A stretch of 64,000 nt of DNA, from assembly GCA_023135165.1 (NCBI GenBank), contig JAGLTS010000024.1, positions 88,602-152,601 of the forward strand. The letters are read 5' to 3'. The notes below the pieces were generated by a model. It made no database searches, was not told the origin of the DNA, and was given only the letters and a program-made list of their open reading frames with translations. This DNA comes from Phycisphaerales bacterium. GTDB taxonomy: Bacteria; Planctomycetota; Phycisphaerae; Phycisphaerales; JAGLTS01. Below, in pieces: positions 38,172 through 47,122 of the stretch. Position 1 is the stretch's first letter; every line of letters begins with the position of its first letter. Both the position numbers and the translations under genes were made by a program.

Positions 38172-40682
38172 TTGAATGCAATCATAAGATACATCGGTAC
38201 GAGCGGTGTCTACATGGCGGCGAGCGTCTTGGCGTTGTGCGCTGCACCCTCGCTCGGACAGACCGATGACGCAACCGGGAACGAGACTACCCAAGTTGAT
38301 GAGGAAACATCCGCGCTGACGATCAACGGCCGCCGACCGCTCTCGGGTGAACCGGTGGCGCTGGGCTTCAGCGCCGTGTCGATCGAAAAGACGATCCCGT
38401 TTATCGTAGAATCGACCGGCAAGGTTGTCATTCCGCAGAAGGCGATCCTCGCCAAGACGATCACGGTCGTCAACGACATGCCGATCCCGCGCAACGAGGC
38501 GCTTGATCTGCTTTTTGTCGCATTCCAACAGGCGGATGTCGCGGTCGTCGAGACGGACAAAGTCATCAGCCTGCGACTGATCGACGAAGTGGATCGCCAG
38601 GATGTGCCGGTGATCGGCCCCCACGAACGCGTGGAGCATCGACGTGATCTGGGCAGCATGTACCGCAAGGTCTTCGCGCTGCGTAGTGCATCTGCTGAGA
38701 ACGTCGGCGAACTGCTCACCGATTCGCTGCCTTCCTATGCGAAGTTGCTCATCGACACGGAGAGCAACCAACTCGTCGTGCTTGGCAGCATCGCGATGCT
38801 CCAACGCATCGAGAAGTTGATCGACGCACTCGATCAGCCGGCAGCGGTGTCGCTTGAAACCGAGACGTTTCGGCTGCGCTACGCCGACGCGGAGATCATC
38901 GCTGAGAACATCGAGGCGCTCTATGGCCCGGAGGGCAGCGGGCAGTCGGCGGGCGCATCATCATCGCGGGATCGGTACATGCGCATGATGGTCGAGCGCT
39001 ACGACCCGCGCAGTCGATCAAGCGGCGGCAGCCAACCTGCACGGGGTGAGGCCGGCACGGCTCGGCCGACGATGACCTCCGAGAACCTCCGCGTCACCGC
39101 AAACGTGCAGCAGAACTCTGTCACCGTCATCGCGGAAAGCGAAGTCCTCGAGCAGATTCGCGTGCAGATCAACACCGAATGGGATCTGCCGCTGCCCGAG
39201 GAGGCGGTCATTCCTCGCATCTATGACCTGGAGCACTCCGATCCGCTCAAAATCAAAGACCTGCTCACGGGTCTCTTCGAGGAGTCTCCGGCCACTCGCA
39301 ATCAGCCGGGGACCGAGGCCGTCGGCCGACTGACCGGGCAGTTCACATTTGAAGCAGTTGAAGAATCAAATCGTCTCGTCGTCATCAGCCGAAACACTGA
39401 GAATCTCAAAGTCATCGACGAACTGGTCTCGCAGCTCGATCGCCCGCAGACGGCCGGACTCCCCAAGCTCATCGAGCTGAAGCACGCCAACGCTGAGGAT
39501 CTCGCGGAACAACTCAACGCGCTGCTCTCGCTGGAAGGAACGCTCGCGCAGGTCAAGCGTTCCGAAGAAGGGCTCAGCCAAGGCGTCAGCGGCGAGTCGC
39601 CCTTCGCGACGAGCAGTTCGACATCCACGAGCGAAAGCGATACGCCGACCGAGACGATCTCGTTCTGGTGGCAACGAAGTCGCCCGCAAACCGATGAACG
39701 ATCGGCGAGCAACCTCGTCGGAAAGATGCGAATCGTCCCCGTCTCGCGCCAGAACGCGCTGATGATCCTCGGCCCGCCCGAATACCACGAGTCGATTCTC
39801 ACCTTCATCGACATGCTCGACAAGCCAGGCAGGCAGGTGCTCATCTCCGCCGTCATCGCTGAGATCACACTCGAAGACGCCACCGCGCTCGGCATCCGGT
39901 GGTCCAACTCCAGCGGGATCTTCGGCACAACGGCGATGGACAACCGCGTCGGTGCGACCGGCGATATCGGCATCACACAGAACGATGCGCTCGGCCGGCT
40001 CTTCGACACATCCGTCCTCTCTGCGAACGTCGACATCAACATCCTGCTCGACGCCCTCTCACAGCAAACCGCCATCCGAATCCTCAGCGAACCCAGGATA
40101 TTCACGGGCGACAACCAGGAAGCATCCTTCTTCGATGGGCAAGACATCCCGTTCGTTACCGACACCCAGACGACCGACACGGGCAACATCGTCAGCTCGT
40201 TCGACTACCGCGCGGTCGGCATCCAACTCCGCGTTCGGCCTCGCATCACCAACGAGCGCAACGTCGATCTTCGCGTGAACATCGAGCTTTCAAGTATCCG
40301 AGAAGGCGAGACGCTCTTCGGCGGATTCATCGTCGATCGGCGTGAAACAACGACGCAACTGATCGTCGCCGACGGCCAAACAGTCGTCATCAGCGGGATC
40401 CTTCGCTCACAAGAAGACATCATCAACCGCAAGGTGCCACTGCTCGGCGATCTGCCGCTGATCGGCGCGCTCTTCCGTTCGACGACGCGCAGTACGACGA
40501 ACACCGAGCTTGTCGCGTTCATCACGCCGATCGTCGTGGAGAACTACGGCGAGGTCGAAGAGCTCAACGAGCCGATGCGCGAGCGCCTCGACGACATGCG
40601 GAATGAACTCATGGAGGATGCGCCGCAAGGCCCGGTCGATCAGGATCTTCTGCTGGGTACGCCGGTGAGAGAACCGGAGTAG
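38172..40682 (+). CDS. gspD: type II secretion secretin GspD
   Basis: This is the outer-membrane channel of the system. TTG at 38172 is a firm start, with AGGAG six bases upstream and no in-frame ATG that fits. A signal peptide (VYMAASVLALCAAPSLGQ) precedes N-domains with repeated short beta-alpha units such as VFALRSASAENVGELLTDSLPSY, and NQLVVLGSIAMLQRIEKLIDALDQ (N1), then two further N-type units. The secretin domain includes VLISAVIAEITLEDATALGIRW, ILSEPRIFTGDNQEASFFDGQDIPFVT, and the C-terminal GFIVDRRETTTQLIVADGQTVVISGILRSQE and KVPLLGDLPLIGALFRS. The protein is 836 residues, longer than E. coli GspD (about 650). A Ser/Thr-rich insert near 470-500 separates N3 from the secretin core. 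Confidence 0.95.
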   Translation: MNAIIRYIGTSGVYMAASVLALCAAPSLGQTDDATGNETTQVDEETSALTINGRRPLSGEPVALGFSAVSIEKTIPFIVESTGKVVIPQKAILAKTITVVNDMPIPRNEALDLLFVAFQQADVAVVETDKVISLRLIDEVDRQDVPVIGPHERVEHRRDLGSMYRKVFALRSASAENVGELLTDSLPSYAKLLIDTESNQLVVLGSIAMLQRIEKLIDALDQPAAVSLETETFRLRYADAEIIAENIEALYGPEGSGQSAGASSSRDRYMRMMVERYDPRSRSSGGSQPARGEAGTARPTMTSENLRVTANVQQNSVTVIAESEVLEQIRVQINTEWDLPLPEEAVIPRIYDLEHSDPLKIKDLLTGLFEESPATRNQPGTEAVGRLTGQFTFEAVEESNRLVVISRNTENLKVIDELVSQLDRPQTAGLPKLIELKHANAEDLAEQLNALLSLEGTLAQVKRSEEGLSQGVSGESPFATSSSTSTSESDTPTETISFWWQRSRPQTDERSASNLVGKMRIVPVSRQNALMILGPPEYHESILTFIDMLDKPGRQVLISAVIAEITLEDATALGIRWSNSSGIFGTTAMDNRVGATGDIGITQNDALGRLFDTSVLSANVDINILLDALSQQTAIRILSEPRIFTGDNQEASFFDGQDIPFVTDTQTTDTGNIVSSFDYRAVGIQLRVRPRITNERNVDLRVNIELSSIREGETLFGGFIVDRRETTTQLIVADGQTVVISGILRSQEDIINRKVPLLGDLPLIGALFRSTTRSTTNTELVAFITPIVVENYGEVEELNEPMRERLDDMRNELMEDAPQGPVDQDLLLGTPVREPE

Positions 40683-40686
40683 GCCG

Positions 40687-41868
40687 ATGCGTCGATTCGT
40701 GTGGCTGATCGTCGTGCTCGATCTGGCGGGTTGCGTCGTCGATGATTCGCCGCGCGGCGCGGGTGAGCTTGTCGTGCCTGTACCGCAAGGTGTGGTGCAG
40801 CCTGCCGTCGGCGCGCGGACTCGCACCGACATCGCGCGGTTCGCGCTGATGCCGCTTGGGACGATTCGTTACGACGGGCAAGTGTTGCCGATCGTCAGCC
40901 CCGACGGCAGGCACATCGCATCGCAGACGGGCGGACCCGCGACGTGGCGCGCGCTGCTGGCGAGCGACGGGGCGATCGTGCCGGATACAACACGGATCGA
41001 GTTCCATCGACTCACAACCACGGGGATCGAACGCGTCGGCGAAGCCCCGACCGGTCTGTTGCTGGGCCGCAACTGTGATGACCTGGGGTTTCTTGTCGAA
41101 GCGGTGCAACCGGACGGATCGCGGTGGATCGGCTCGGTCACGTGGGAGACCGGCGACCTGACGTGGATCGCGCGCGATGAGGCGGTCAATGCGTTCGCGC
41201 ATCGTGGGCCGAGCGGGCGCATCGCATGGTGCCGTCGGGCAATCGGCGAGGATGGGTTCGACCTGGTGATTCAGCAAGGCGCCGGGCGGTATGTGATTCC
41301 CGCAGACAAGGGCAGCTACCTCATGCCCGTGTGGGGAAGCCGGCCGGACCTGCTGTATGTGCTGCGCATCGAGCTGGCCGGTGCGCTCAACGTCCTCGCG
41401 CTTCGGCTTGCCGGTGATCTGACGGCGCATGAGGTGATCGCGGCGCAGACGCTCGCATCGCAAGGCGATCCAGCCCACGCGTACCAAGCCTTCGCAGGTT
41501 CGCAGGAACCCGCAGGCCAGTACGCTCGCACAAGCGCCGGTCTGCTCCTGTTCCACCCGGTGCAACAGCGCATGGCATGCTTCGACCCGCAGCGCAGCGT
41601 CGTGCAACTCGTCGATGCCCAGACCGTCGCCGGTGCGTGGCTGCGTGACGGCAAACTGTTGCTGACAACCACCGACCTACTCCTCTTGCGCGACCTGAAA
41701 GCAGAGCAGACCGGCGCGATTGCCTTGCGCAGTCCTTATATCCCTCGCACGACGCCCCACCACGCCATGCCCGTTATCCTCCTCGCCCACCAGAAAAGGG
41801 GTCAGGCTACTTTTCCTGGTCACCTCCGCATCGTGCGCCTCGCCTTCGCCGACGACGAATCGCCGTAG
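40687..41868 (+). CDS. lipoprotein with a beta-propeller-like body
   Basis: This 393-residue exported lipoprotein opens with MRRFVWLIVVLDLAGC, giving the lipobox LAGC at residue 16. The body is a series of short beta-rich units with YDGQVLPIVSPDGRHIASQTG, ADKGSYLMPVWGSRPDLLYVLRI and similar segments, in the manner of a seven-bladed propeller. It begins five bases after gspD and so is likely the last gene of the secretion operon. A pilotin-like or scaffold role is possible, but nothing in the sequence resembles known pilotins. Function unknown. Confidence 0.7.
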   Translation: MRRFVWLIVVLDLAGCVVDDSPRGAGELVVPVPQGVVQPAVGARTRTDIARFALMPLGTIRYDGQVLPIVSPDGRHIASQTGGPATWRALLASDGAIVPDTTRIEFHRLTTTGIERVGEAPTGLLLGRNCDDLGFLVEAVQPDGSRWIGSVTWETGDLTWIARDEAVNAFAHRGPSGRIAWCRRAIGEDGFDLVIQQGAGRYVIPADKGSYLMPVWGSRPDLLYVLRIELAGALNVLALRLAGDLTAHEVIAAQTLASQGDPAHAYQAFAGSQEPAGQYARTSAGLLLFHPVQQRMACFDPQRSVVQLVDAQTVAGAWLRDGKLLLTTTDLLLLRDLKAEQTGAIALRSPYIPRTTPHHAMPVILLAHQKRGQATFPGHLRIVRLAFADDESP

Positions 41869-41946
41869 CGGAGGAGACGCACCCTCTCATCAACGATGGT
41901 GAGCGAGTCGCTGGACTTTTCGGACCCACCTCCCCACAGCAACAAG

Positions 41947-41976
41947 AAAGCCCCGGAAAGGCTCTTCCTGGGCTTT
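41947..41976. terminator. terminator between the secretion operon and ugd
   Basis: AAAGCCC (41947-41953) and GGGCTTT (41970-41976) form the outer stem, and GGAA...TTCC forms an inner stem. It lies between the convergent secretion operon and ugd, so it may serve both strands. The T-runs are short on each side. Confidence 0.6.
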
Positions 41977-42000
41977 GGTGTTTGTGGTCGGATCGCGGGC

Positions 42001-43329
42001 TTACCACGTCACGGGCGGTCGGCCGACCGAGTGGTACGTGAACCCGTGGTCGCGCATTTGTTCGAGGCGGAAGAGGTTCCGCCCGTCGAAGATCACCTTC
42101 GCGCGAAGCACCTCGGCGATCCGATCGAAGTCCGGCTGCTTGAACTCATCCCAATCCGTGGAGATGACCAGAGCGTCGCAGTTGGTCAGCGCCTCGTACT
42201 GGTCATCAACGATCCGCACATCGGGCAGTTCTTTCTTGGTGTTCTCCGCTGCGACGGGATCGAACGCCCGCACGCTCGCCCCCGCCTCCAGCGCTCGGCT
42301 GATCAGCGACAGGGCCGGCGCTTCACGGATGTCATCGGTGTGCGGCTTGAACGCCAGACCCCAGAACGCAAGCGACTTGCCGCGGAGTTGGCCGTGGAAA
42401 TGCTCGTTGATCTTCTTCCAGAAGCTGTCTCGCTGGTCCTGATTCACATCGTGGACCGCCTGAGCGAGCTTGGTCGGCTGCCCGCTCTTCTTGCCCATGC
42501 TGATACACGCGAGCGTGTCCTTGGGGAAGCACGATCCGCCGTAGCCAAGCCCCGGATGCAGGAACTGGTTGCCGATTCGCCGGTCCGAACACATGCCCTC
42601 GCGCACGCGGTTGATGTTCGCGCCGTACGCCTCGCAGAGGTTCGCAATCTCGTTGATGAACGAAATCTTCGTGGCGAGCATCGCGTTGGCAGCGTACTTG
42701 ACCATCTCAGCCGAGAGAATGTCCATGATGAAGATCGGATTGCCCTGACGGACGAACGGCTCGTACAGCTCTCGCATCCGCTCCGCCGCCTCCTCGGTCT
42801 CGACGCCGCAGACGACGCGATCGGGCTTGTTGAAGTCGTTGATCGCCGCCCCTTCCTTGAGAAACTCGGGGTTGTCCGCGATGTGGAACGGCAGGCTTGT
42901 CTGTGATCGAATGCGATCACGAACGGCGTGGCTCGTTCCCACGGGCACCGTTGACTTGACCACGACCGTCTTGGGCGCAGCGTCCGGGCCGAGCTTCTCG
43001 ACCATCGCAGCGATGTCGTCAGCCACGGCGAAAACGTACTGCAAGTCCGGGTCGCCATCGGCGCCGGTCGGCGTGCCCACGCAGATGAAGATCATGTCCG
43101 CATCGCGGTACGCCTGTTCCTTGTCTGATGTGAAGTGGAGCCTGCCGTGCTGTGTGTTGTACGTGATAAGCTCAGCCAGTCCCGGTTCGTAGATGGGGAC
43201 TTCGCCGCGGTTGAGCATGTCGATCTTGGACTGATCGATGTCCAGGCAGGTCACGTCGTTGCCGGTGTTGGCAAAGCACGTTCCGGTGACGAGTCCGACG
43301 TATCCTGTGCCGACCATCGTGAGCTTCAT
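42001..43329 (-). CDS. ugd: UDP-glucose 6-dehydrogenase
   Basis: This enzyme oxidises UDP-glucose to UDP-glucuronate with two NAD+, providing precursors for acidic polysaccharides. The 442-residue protein has the NAD-binding GTGYVGLVTGTCFA at the N terminus, VGTPTGADGDPDL, STVPVGTS, and the catalytic Cys267 in GYGGSCFPKD. The C-terminal UDP-binding part contains KSLAFWGLAFKPHTDDIREAPAL. The ATG at 43329 places the dinucleotide fold at residue 1-15; an open frame further upstream has no good start. AAGGA lies about ten bases upstream. Confidence 0.95.
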   Translation of the reverse strand: MKLTMVGTGYVGLVTGTCFANTGNDVTCLDIDQSKIDMLNRGEVPIYEPGLAELITYNTQHGRLHFTSDKEQAYRDADMIFICVGTPTGADGDPDLQYVFAVADDIAAMVEKLGPDAAPKTVVVKSTVPVGTSHAVRDRIRSQTSLPFHIADNPEFLKEGAAINDFNKPDRVVCGVETEEAAERMRELYEPFVRQGNPIFIMDILSAEMVKYAANAMLATKISFINEIANLCEAYGANINRVREGMCSDRRIGNQFLHPGLGYGGSCFPKDTLACISMGKKSGQPTKLAQAVHDVNQDQRDSFWKKINEHFHGQLRGKSLAFWGLAFKPHTDDIREAPALSLISRALEAGASVRAFDPVAAENTKKELPDVRIVDDQYEALTNCDALVISTDWDEFKQPDFDRIAEVLRAKVIFDGRNLFRLEQMRDHGFTYHSVGRPPVTW

Positions 43330-43618
43330 GGGAGCATGTTCCTTGGTGGGGAGTTGTGGCGGGGTGCCGGGTTTGGGGGGAGGTATCGTATCGGTTTCAT
43401 CGCGCTTCGGAAGCATCCCTCTCGCTACGACGCGTGCTGCCATCCGGTTCGCAGGAGTGGTGGTTGTCCTTGTATCGGTCCCCGAGGGATGGAACTTCGG
43501 CATGTTCCGGCGCTGGCGCTGCGGCATTCCCAGGGGCGGGAGTGTATCTTGCCCGCTTCCCGGACGCATGAGTCGTCCGCCAAGCCCGGCTCCACCTGTG
43601 ACCAGGAGTGACTCCGCG

Positions 43619-44494
43619 ATGACCGCACCAGCCGTACCGACCGCGACGAAAAGCCCGACGAAGAAGAAGCGTCGCCGGGCTGGGAAGTCCGCCCTCACCG
43701 CCAAGACCGCCAACAGACACATCCTGTACGAGGCGTCCGTCCAGTGCGTCGAGGCGGAGATCGACTTTGTGGACCGGACGTACCGCAAGCTGCGTGGTCG
43801 GCGGGCGGTCTGGCTGCGCGAGGACTTCTGCGGCACCGCCAACACAAGCTGCGAGTGGATCAAGAGGCGCAAGACCAACTGTGCCGTCGCCGTGGACAAC
43901 GACGCCGAGCCGCTCGAGTGGGGGCGCATGCACCACGTCAAGCCGCTCGGCGAAGCGTCGGAGCGCATCGACCTCGTGCTGGGCGATGTGCTCACCATCC
44001 AGACTCGGCGAACGCACAGCCCGATGGACATCGTGCTCGCCATGAACTTCAGCTACTGGACCTTCCAGGAGCGCGATCTGATGTGCCGCTACTTCCGGCG
44101 CGTTCACGCTGCCCTCGCTGATGACGGCCTGTTTATGCTCGATGCCAGCGGCGGACCGGAGTCGCACGAGTTGCGCGAAGAAACGCGCGAGCAGGAAGGC
44201 TTCGACTACATCTGGGACCAAGCGAAGTTCAATCCCATCACGCACGAGATGACGTGCTACATCCACTTCGCATTTCCCGACGGCTCGAAGATGCGCCGGG
44301 CTTTCACCTACACGTGGCGTCTGTGGTCGCTGCCCGAGATCCGCGAGATCCTCGAAGAGGCGGGATTCAAGAACGCGACCGTGTATTGGGAAGGAACAGA
44401 TCGCAAGACTGAGGAAGGCAACGGCGTGTTCCGCGCCACGACCAAGGGCGAGCCTTGCCCGTCGTGGATCGCTTACATCGTCGCGGAGAAGTAG
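43619..44494 (+). CDS. class I SAM-dependent methyltransferase
   Basis: This 291-residue protein begins with a basic Ala/Thr/Lys-rich segment (about 30 residues). Its Rossmann-type methyltransferase core includes WLREDFCGTANTSCEWIKR (motif I), CAVAVDNDAEPLEWG (acidic loop), DIVLAMNFSYWTFQERDLMCRYFRRVHAALADDGLFMLDASGG and a C-terminal REILEEAGFKNATVYWEG. The target is not recognisable. AGGAG lies eleven bases upstream of ATG 43619. It is divergent from ugd across a 289-base spacer, in which I saw no other gene. Confidence 0.82.
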   Translation: MTAPAVPTATKSPTKKKRRRAGKSALTAKTANRHILYEASVQCVEAEIDFVDRTYRKLRGRRAVWLREDFCGTANTSCEWIKRRKTNCAVAVDNDAEPLEWGRMHHVKPLGEASERIDLVLGDVLTIQTRRTHSPMDIVLAMNFSYWTFQERDLMCRYFRRVHAALADDGLFMLDASGGPESHELREETREQEGFDYIWDQAKFNPITHEMTCYIHFAFPDGSKMRRAFTYTWRLWSLPEIREILEEAGFKNATVYWEGTDRKTEEGNGVFRATTKGEPCPSWIAYIVAEK

Positions 44495-44522
44495 CGTCCG
44501 TTCGCAAATCGTCGGGAACCTC

Positions 44523-44538
44523 GCCTTGCCGGCAAGGC
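44523..44538. repeat. 16-bp perfect palindrome in convergent spacer
   Basis: GCCTTGCCGGCAAGGC reads the same on both strands with no loop. It lies between the ends of the methyltransferase and PEGA genes, so it might act as a bidirectional terminator or a protein-binding site. No T-run follows. Confidence 0.6.
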
Positions 44539-44568
44539 TGTGCTATGCGTGTAGTCCGACCGGGTCGA

Positions 44569-45069
44569 TCAAGGCGCCGCAGCGCCATCCTGCTCGGCGT
44601 GGAACTGATTCCGCTGCTCAATCGCGCGGTCGAGCAAGGCCTGCACGTCGCTCTCCGCCAGCTCAAGGTCGAAGTGCCAGCGGACATCCGTCCGGAACGG
44701 AATCGGCAGGATCATCGCGATGAAATCCAACCCGGGCCATTCCCACGGCGGGGCGTCGGCGCGGGCACCCTCGTGGATCGGTTCGTAGTCATCCAGGGTG
44801 AGCCGAACGTCGTACGTGCCGAACTCCTGAAACGGCACATCGACGGGCGTTCGGCCGACCTCCTGATCATTCAGATGCACCAGCGCGCCGGGCGGCTCGC
44901 TCGTGATGTGAATCACCCGCTCCAGGCAGCCGGTCATCAAGATCGCAGCAAGGCCGGCAGCGCAGAGTGCTCCCCCTCGGGTCGCGGCGAAACGCAGGTC
45001 GGTTCCTTCTCCACGTCGAGCCTCACCCCGCTGGGAAGCACGCTTGGCTGTCACTTCGGTCGCAATCAT
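44569..45069 (-). CDS. PEGA-domain lipoprotein
   Basis: This 166-residue protein has a basic n-region, a hydrophobic stretch LCAAGLAAILMTGC (lipobox with Cys48) and a PEGA domain: ITSEPPGALVHLNDQEVGRTPVDVPFQEFGTYDVRLTLDDYEP. A Trp-rich loop and a charged tail follow. PEGA domains are associated with surface-layer or envelope proteins. The start at 45067-45069 lies inside a palindrome that belongs to the dockerin cassette repeat, so the first residues may have changed recently. Confidence 0.8.
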   Translation of the reverse strand: MIATEVTAKRASQRGEARRGEGTDLRFAATRGGALCAAGLAAILMTGCLERVIHITSEPPGALVHLNDQEVGRTPVDVPFQEFGTYDVRLTLDDYEPIHEGARADAPPWEWPGLDFIAMILPIPFRTDVRWHFDLELAESDVQALLDRAIEQRNQFHAEQDGAAAP

Positions 45070-45260
45070 GCGGGCATGATACGTCGATTCCAGCCTGCCC
45101 GCGTCACACGGAAGTGATCGACATCACGGGCACGGCTGGCCGTAGTTCGCAAGCAGCATGCCCAGATCGGACTGATCGGTATCACCATCGCCGTCGATGT
45201 CGCCGCCGTCGTCGATCTCGTACGAGGCGAGAAGGATGCCCAGATCCGCCTGATCGACAT
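45067..45260 (-). repeat. dockerin cassette, copy 1
   Basis: This DNA covers the final 45 or so codons of the FG-GAP protein plus about 57 bases after its stop codon. It closely resembles 46929-47122, including the non-coding part that ends in the palindrome ATCATGC/GCATGAT. The repeat boundary lies just outside the stop-distal palindrome. The other copy is annotated separately. Confidence 0.85.
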
Positions 45261-46833
45261 CGCCATCACCATCGAGATCGCCGGGGATCGTGGGATCAGG
45301 ATTGAAAATGCCAAAGGCGCCCGGCGTGACAGCACTTGCGGAGGGATCTGAATTCACGGTCAAACGCAGGTAGCAATCATCGGAACTCAACGTTGCGCCG
45401 GGTACGGTCCATTGATAGCGCCCGCTGTTGGGGATGTCCGCCGCAACCAACACGAACGGACCGCTCGGGCCTGTCGTTGACAACTCGATCGTTACCGTCG
45501 GATTCCCCAGACTATCCGGCACTGCCGCATGCCAGCGCAGGAAGTGCACCGCACCTGCGACAAAGGTCTCGCCGCCGCGCGGGTAGACGTGGAACACTGA
45601 CGGGGTCGAGGGCGTCGTCGTCTCGACGTAGACGCGCGGACGATTGCGCCAGGCGATGGGCAGGCCGCCGACATACTCCTCCTGCACAACAGCGACATCA
45701 GGCAAGCCGTTGTGATCGAGATCGACGCCGGCACGGAAGGCGGCATAGTCGTCGTTGTTGGCGGTGGTGAACGAGGCGAGCTGTGTCCAGTTGCCGGCGC
45801 CGTCGCCGCCGTAGACGTCCACGAAACCAGGGCTGCTGTTGCCTGCCCGGAAGAGCACGACGTCGCCATGCCCGTCGAGATCCATATCCGCGATCTGGGC
45901 GAAGTCGTAGCCGCCGGGCTGCGGCAGGTTGCCGGTCAGATTGTGCCAGGCGTCGTCTGACTGATAGGCATAGACCTTGACGGCGCCGCTCTTGATGTAG
46001 ACGAGGTCATCGCGCCCGTCGCCGTTGACATCCCCCAGCGCCACGCGGTACCGCTGCGGGCCGTCAGGCAGGCCGCTGTCGGCGAGGGTGAATCCGCCGG
46101 CGCCGTTGCCGAAGTAGACCGTGCCGCTGCCATGCCCGGAGACGAGGTCGGCGTACCCGTCGCCGTTGATCTCACCGAAGACGAGATCCTGATCGGAGTT
46201 GCCGCCCAGGAAACCCCAACTCTGCGTCCAGGTTCCATCGCCGTTGTTGAGGTAAACATGCAGCCCGGCGCAGCAGCCGAAGCCGACAGAGCCGACGTCG
46301 AGATCGCCGTCGCAATCGACATCGGCGAAGTCCGTGCCGAACATGCCCCACGTCTCACCGTTCGCCGCCAGGCCGTCGTCCCAGGGCGTCCAACTCAAGC
46401 CGGAACCATTTCCAAGCGCGACCTCGAGGATCTGGTTGCCGAGATCGACACCCGAATAGTTGTGATGCACGCCGTAGCCGACATCGGCGAAGCCGTCGCC
46501 GTTCACATCGCCGATCGCCACGCCCCCGTATCCGAAGTTGCCCGTCTGCCCCAGCGACCATTGACCGGCGCCATCGCCGAACCAGACCATCACACCGTGT
46601 TCAGTTGCATTGAAGTAGGGACTGCCGTGATCGCCGACCGAGACGATATCGACGTGGCCGTCGCCGTTGACATCGCTGAGCTCGATTTCGGTTCGGCCGT
46701 TCTCCATGTCGGGTTCCTCCAGCCCGATCGACCGTTCGACGTAGCTGAGCTGCGCGAAGGATTGCGATAACAACGAGAGCATCACGAGGGAAGCGAGCAG
46801 AAACCGCCAACTGATGTTCGTCTTGTTGTCCAT
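45124..46833 (-). CDS. exported FG-GAP/VCBS-repeat protein with dockerin-like tail
   Basis: This 569-residue secreted protein has a signal peptide (FLLASLVMLSLLSQSFAQ). It has seven or so FG-GAP units, recognisable by GDVNGDGFADVGYG, ADVDCDGDLDVGSVG, GEINGDGYADLVSG and GDVNGDGRDDLVYI, which form an integrin-like propeller with Asp/Asn calcium loops. A beta-sandwich-like segment precedes the C-terminal 52 residues, a dockerin-like tandem: GDLDGDGDVDQADLGILLASY, then GDIDGDGDTDQSDLGMLLANY. The tail ends in QPCP. Such tails mark many exported planctomycete proteins. The ATG at 46833 lies only 27 bases downstream of a terminator hairpin. Confidence 0.88.
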   Translation of the reverse strand: MDNKTNISWRFLLASLVMLSLLSQSFAQLSYVERSIGLEEPDMENGRTEIELSDVNGDGHVDIVSVGDHGSPYFNATEHGVMVWFGDGAGQWSLGQTGNFGYGGVAIGDVNGDGFADVGYGVHHNYSGVDLGNQILEVALGNGSGLSWTPWDDGLAANGETWGMFGTDFADVDCDGDLDVGSVGFGCCAGLHVYLNNGDGTWTQSWGFLGGNSDQDLVFGEINGDGYADLVSGHGSGTVYFGNGAGGFTLADSGLPDGPQRYRVALGDVNGDGRDDLVYIKSGAVKVYAYQSDDAWHNLTGNLPQPGGYDFAQIADMDLDGHGDVVLFRAGNSSPGFVDVYGGDGAGNWTQLASFTTANNDDYAAFRAGVDLDHNGLPDVAVVQEEYVGGLPIAWRNRPRVYVETTTPSTPSVFHVYPRGGETFVAGAVHFLRWHAAVPDSLGNPTVTIELSTTGPSGPFVLVAADIPNSGRYQWTVPGATLSSDDCYLRLTVNSDPSASAVTPGAFGIFNPDPTIPGDLDGDGDVDQADLGILLASYEIDDGGDIDGDGDTDQSDLGMLLANYGQPCP

Positions 46834-46859
46834 GGTTTGAGCCTTGCTGTGCCGGTGTG

Positions 46860-46896
46860 AAAAACCTGCACACCGCGACGATTCGCGGTGTGCAGG
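46860..46896 (-). terminator. strong terminator directly upstream of the FG-GAP gene
   Basis: CCTGCACACCGCG (46865-46877) and its exact complement (46884-46896) flank a 6-base loop. The minus-strand transcript then reads TTTTTC. It ends transcription from the upstream dockerin gene. The ATG of the next gene is 27 bases further on, so a promoter for that gene must overlap the hairpin or read-through must be controlled. Confidence 0.87.
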
Positions 46897-46928
46897 GTCG
46901 TGCGATTCGCTGCAACCTCCGTCCAAGT

Positions 46929-47122
46929 CATGCGGGCATGATGCGCCGATTCCGGCCTGTCCGCGTCACACAAAGGTGATCGACATCACGGACACGGTTG
47001 CCCGTAGAGCGCCAGCAGCATGCCCAGATCGGACTGATCGGTATCGCCATCGCCATCAATGTCGCCGCCGTCGTCGAGCTCATACGAAGCGAGGAGGATC
47101 CCTAGATCTTCCTGACCGACAA
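46929..47122 (-). repeat. dockerin cassette, copy 2
   Basis: This is the partner of the 45067-45260 copy. It covers the last codons of the beta-propeller protein and about 57 bases of 3' flank, ending in the same CATGCGGGCATGAT palindrome. Confidence 0.85.

Noticed and set aside
43330..44043. N-terminal extension of ugd
   Set aside because: The frame stays open upstream but the NAD-binding motif begins right after the ATG at 43329, so the extension is not needed.
44523..44538. Palindrome as a CRISPR-like or att site
   Set aside because: Single short palindrome with no repeats or integrase nearby.
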